This document shows, piece by piece, positions 4,942-6,237 of a stretch of 6,237 bases of DNA. The stretch is from Thermoplasmata archaeon (GTDB taxonomy: Archaea > Thermoplasmatota > Thermoplasmata > Lutacidiplasmatales > UBA184). The DNA is taken from positions 1-6,237 of the forward strand of contig JASHWY010000113.1 in assembly GCA_030043835.1 (NCBI GenBank), given 5' to 3'. The notes beneath the pieces were generated by a model. It made no database searches and was not told where the DNA came from. It saw nothing but the letters and a program-made list of their open reading frames with translations. A program made the position numbers and the translations under genes. How positions within the stretch are numbered: the first letter of the stretch is position 1; each line of letters opens with the position of its first letter.

Positions 4942-6237
4942 GTGACCGCCGCGGAGGAGCTCCCCCGGGTTCTCACCAAGTGGCGGTCCTGGCTCACCCC
5001 CGCCCGCTGCTTGTGGGTCGCGGTGGCCGTGTTCTTCGCCGTGTCGTTCGCGCTTTCGTGGCTTCGCGCCGTGGAGCTGCAGACGACGACGTGGGACGAG
5101 GGACTCTACCAACAGGCGCTCTGGAGCACCGTGCACGGTCGCCCCTTCTTCGAGACGGCGGACGTCGAAACCGGCGGCTTCGGGTCGCTCCTCCAGGTCC
5201 ATTCCGTGTTCGTCCTCTTTCTGGTCGCTCCGCTCTATGGGCTCGTTCCGTCCCAGCTGACGCTCTTCGCCGTCCAGTCGGCCGCCGTGGCCCTGGCAGC
5301 GGTCCCGCTGTTCTGGCTGGCCCGCGACCTGACCGGCTCTCCGAAGCTCGGGTTGGTCGCGGGGCTTGCCTACCTCGGCTGGACTCCGGTCCTCGCCTCG
5401 GTGCTGTACGACTTCCACCCCGAAGCATTCCTGCCCGTGGAACTGTTCTCCCTCGCCCTCCTTTGGCAGCGTGCCCGCTATGGTCTCGGGTTCGGGGTGG
5501 CGGTCGCGACATTCCTCACGTTCGACATCGGACCGATCCTCGTTGCGTCGGTGGCTGTGTTCGCCCTGATTACCCCTCCTGGGGGATCAGCGGCCTCGTT
5601 CCCGGCGGGCGGCGCCGGCCTCAGACACTTTCGGCGATCCGATGCCCTTCGACGACGGCTTGCCTCTCCGAGGGTTCGCGCCTCGCTCGGTCTGCTGGTC
5701 GCCGGCATCGCGGCGTACGAGACTCTGGTGCTGGTCCGGACCGACTACCTGACCGGCCTGCTCGGCACCTACCCGCTGGCCAGCGCGCCCACCGGATATG
5801 TCATCGGATCCACACCAGCGGCGGTCGGATTGTCGTGGGGAAACTTCGCGTTCGGATTCGGGAACAAGCTCGCGTACTGGCTTGTGGTACTCGGACTGCT
5901 CGCCTTCGTTCCCTTGCTCGCGCCCCGGGCTCTCGTCCTCTCGCTACCTTGGCTCGGGTTCACCTTTTTCAGCTCCAACCTGAACTACGTGACCCTCGGA
6001 TTCCAGTATGGATTCATCGTGGCGGCCTCCGGGCTGGTCGCCTTCGCCTACGCGCTGCCGGTTCTTCGCCCCCTCCTCCAGCGTTGGGTTGAGGGGGAGC
6101 CCCGATCGTCCACCCGGCGATGGGCCGGAGCCGGGCCCCGCACCTCCCTCTCCCTACGACGCTACGCTCTCGTCCTCGGGGTTGGCGGCCTGCTCTTCGC
6201 GAACCTTGCCCTCTCCCCCCTTGACCCCGCGATGCAA
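4942..6237 (+). CDS. DUF2079 polytopic membrane protein, C-terminus beyond the window
   Basis: An integral membrane protein of the DUF2079 family (COG3463), whose biochemical activity is not established; its fold is thought to resemble GT-C glycosyltransferases that use lipid-linked sugars. The 432 codons present remain open to the last base, and full-length relatives are usually longer. Family features: a first hydrophobic helix at about residues 24-41, then a loop with WDEGLYQQALW (51-61), His87 before the second helix, the PLYGLVPSQLTL turn (97-108), a helix at 108-127, and the highly characteristic YDFHPEA motif (156-162). Several more helices follow, with an Arg-rich, presumably cytoplasmic loop at about 225-250. 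Where relatives usually show a Lys-Glu-Asp-like motif after the next helix, this protein has TFDIG (193-197), keeping only the Asp. The frame is open back to 4894; GTG 4942 is preferred because of the upstream GGAGG. The neighbouring glycosyltransferase remnant hints at surface glycan work. Confidence 0.88.
   Translation, partial: MTAAEELPRVLTKWRSWLTPARCLWVAVAVFFAVSFALSWLRAVELQTTTWDEGLYQQALWSTVHGRPFFETADVETGGFGSLLQVHSVFVLFLVAPLYGLVPSQLTLFAVQSAAVALAAVPLFWLARDLTGSPKLGLVAGLAYLGWTPVLASVLYDFHPEAFLPVELFSLALLWQRARYGLGFGVAVATFLTFDIGPILVASVAVFALITPPGGSAASFPAGGAGLRHFRRSDALRRRLASPRVRASLGLLVAGIAAYETLVLVRTDYLTGLLGTYPLASAPTGYVIGSTPAAVGLSWGNFAFGFGNKLAYWLVVLGLLAFVPLLAPRALVLSLPWLGFTFFSSNLNYVTLGFQYGFIVAASGLVAFAYALPVLRPLLQRWVEGEPRSSTRRWAGAGPRTSLSLRRYALVLGVGGLLFANLALSPLDPAMQ

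Noticed and set aside
4980..6092. Plus-strand frame of 370 codons overlapping the DUF2079 gene
   Set aside because: Its Arg/Pro-rich translation lacks family motifs, while the alternative frame gives a coherent membrane protein with DFHPE and WDEG motifs.

Overview
The window is GC-rich throughout and reads as archaeal chromosome, most likely a high-GC member of the Thermoplasmatota. That assignment is inference. It rests on the gene set (MEMO-family protein, HIT protein, dCTP deaminase, a secreted S53 peptidase with a membrane anchor and a zinc-ribbon tail, and a DUF2079 membrane protein). It also rests on TATA-like boxes lying about 27-31 bases before start codons that lack a Shine-Dalgarno sequence, which is the layout of leaderless archaeal transcripts. 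There is no rRNA, tRNA, CRISPR array or recognisable insertion sequence.

Left third (1-1716, minus strand). Three genes run leftwards: a HIT-family nucleotide hydrolase or transferase (1291-1716), a MEMO/AmmeMemoRadiSam-B protein (424-1284) six bases after it, and a dCTP deaminase that leaves the window at base 1 (start at 394). The first two form a tight operon. The third has its own TATA-like box overlapping the MEMO stop codon. All are intracellular housekeeping-type proteins; two of them concern nucleotides.

Middle (1717-4122, plus strand). A short divergent intergenic region (1717-1806) carries a promoter on each strand and a perfect 10-bp palindrome just before the start of the plus-strand gene. 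That gene (1807-4122, 771 codons) is a sedolisin/kumamolisin-type S53 serine-carboxyl peptidase with signal segment, inhibitory pro-domain and a catalytic domain whose Glu/Asp/Asp/Ser set is intact. Both aspartates expected in the family's calcium site are replaced. It ends in a transmembrane helix and a four-cysteine zinc ribbon, so the peptidase should stand on the outer surface with a small metal-binding tail inside the cell.

Right third (4123-6237). About 820 bases hold no intact gene. Within them is a minus-strand remnant of a family 2 glycosyltransferase, broken across reading frames and missing its 3' part. There are also two copies of TTGGACCAA spaced 21 bases apart and a 45-base GC-rich inverted repeat. 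From 4942 a plus-strand DUF2079 polytopic membrane protein runs off the right edge. A glycosyltransferase remnant next to a DUF2079 protein suggests a former cell-surface glycan locus, but this is inference.

The points that most deserve a second look are the architecture and altered calcium site of the peptidase, the broken glycosyltransferase, and the three symmetric DNA elements in the non-coding stretches. I did not find a clear new multi-gene system here.
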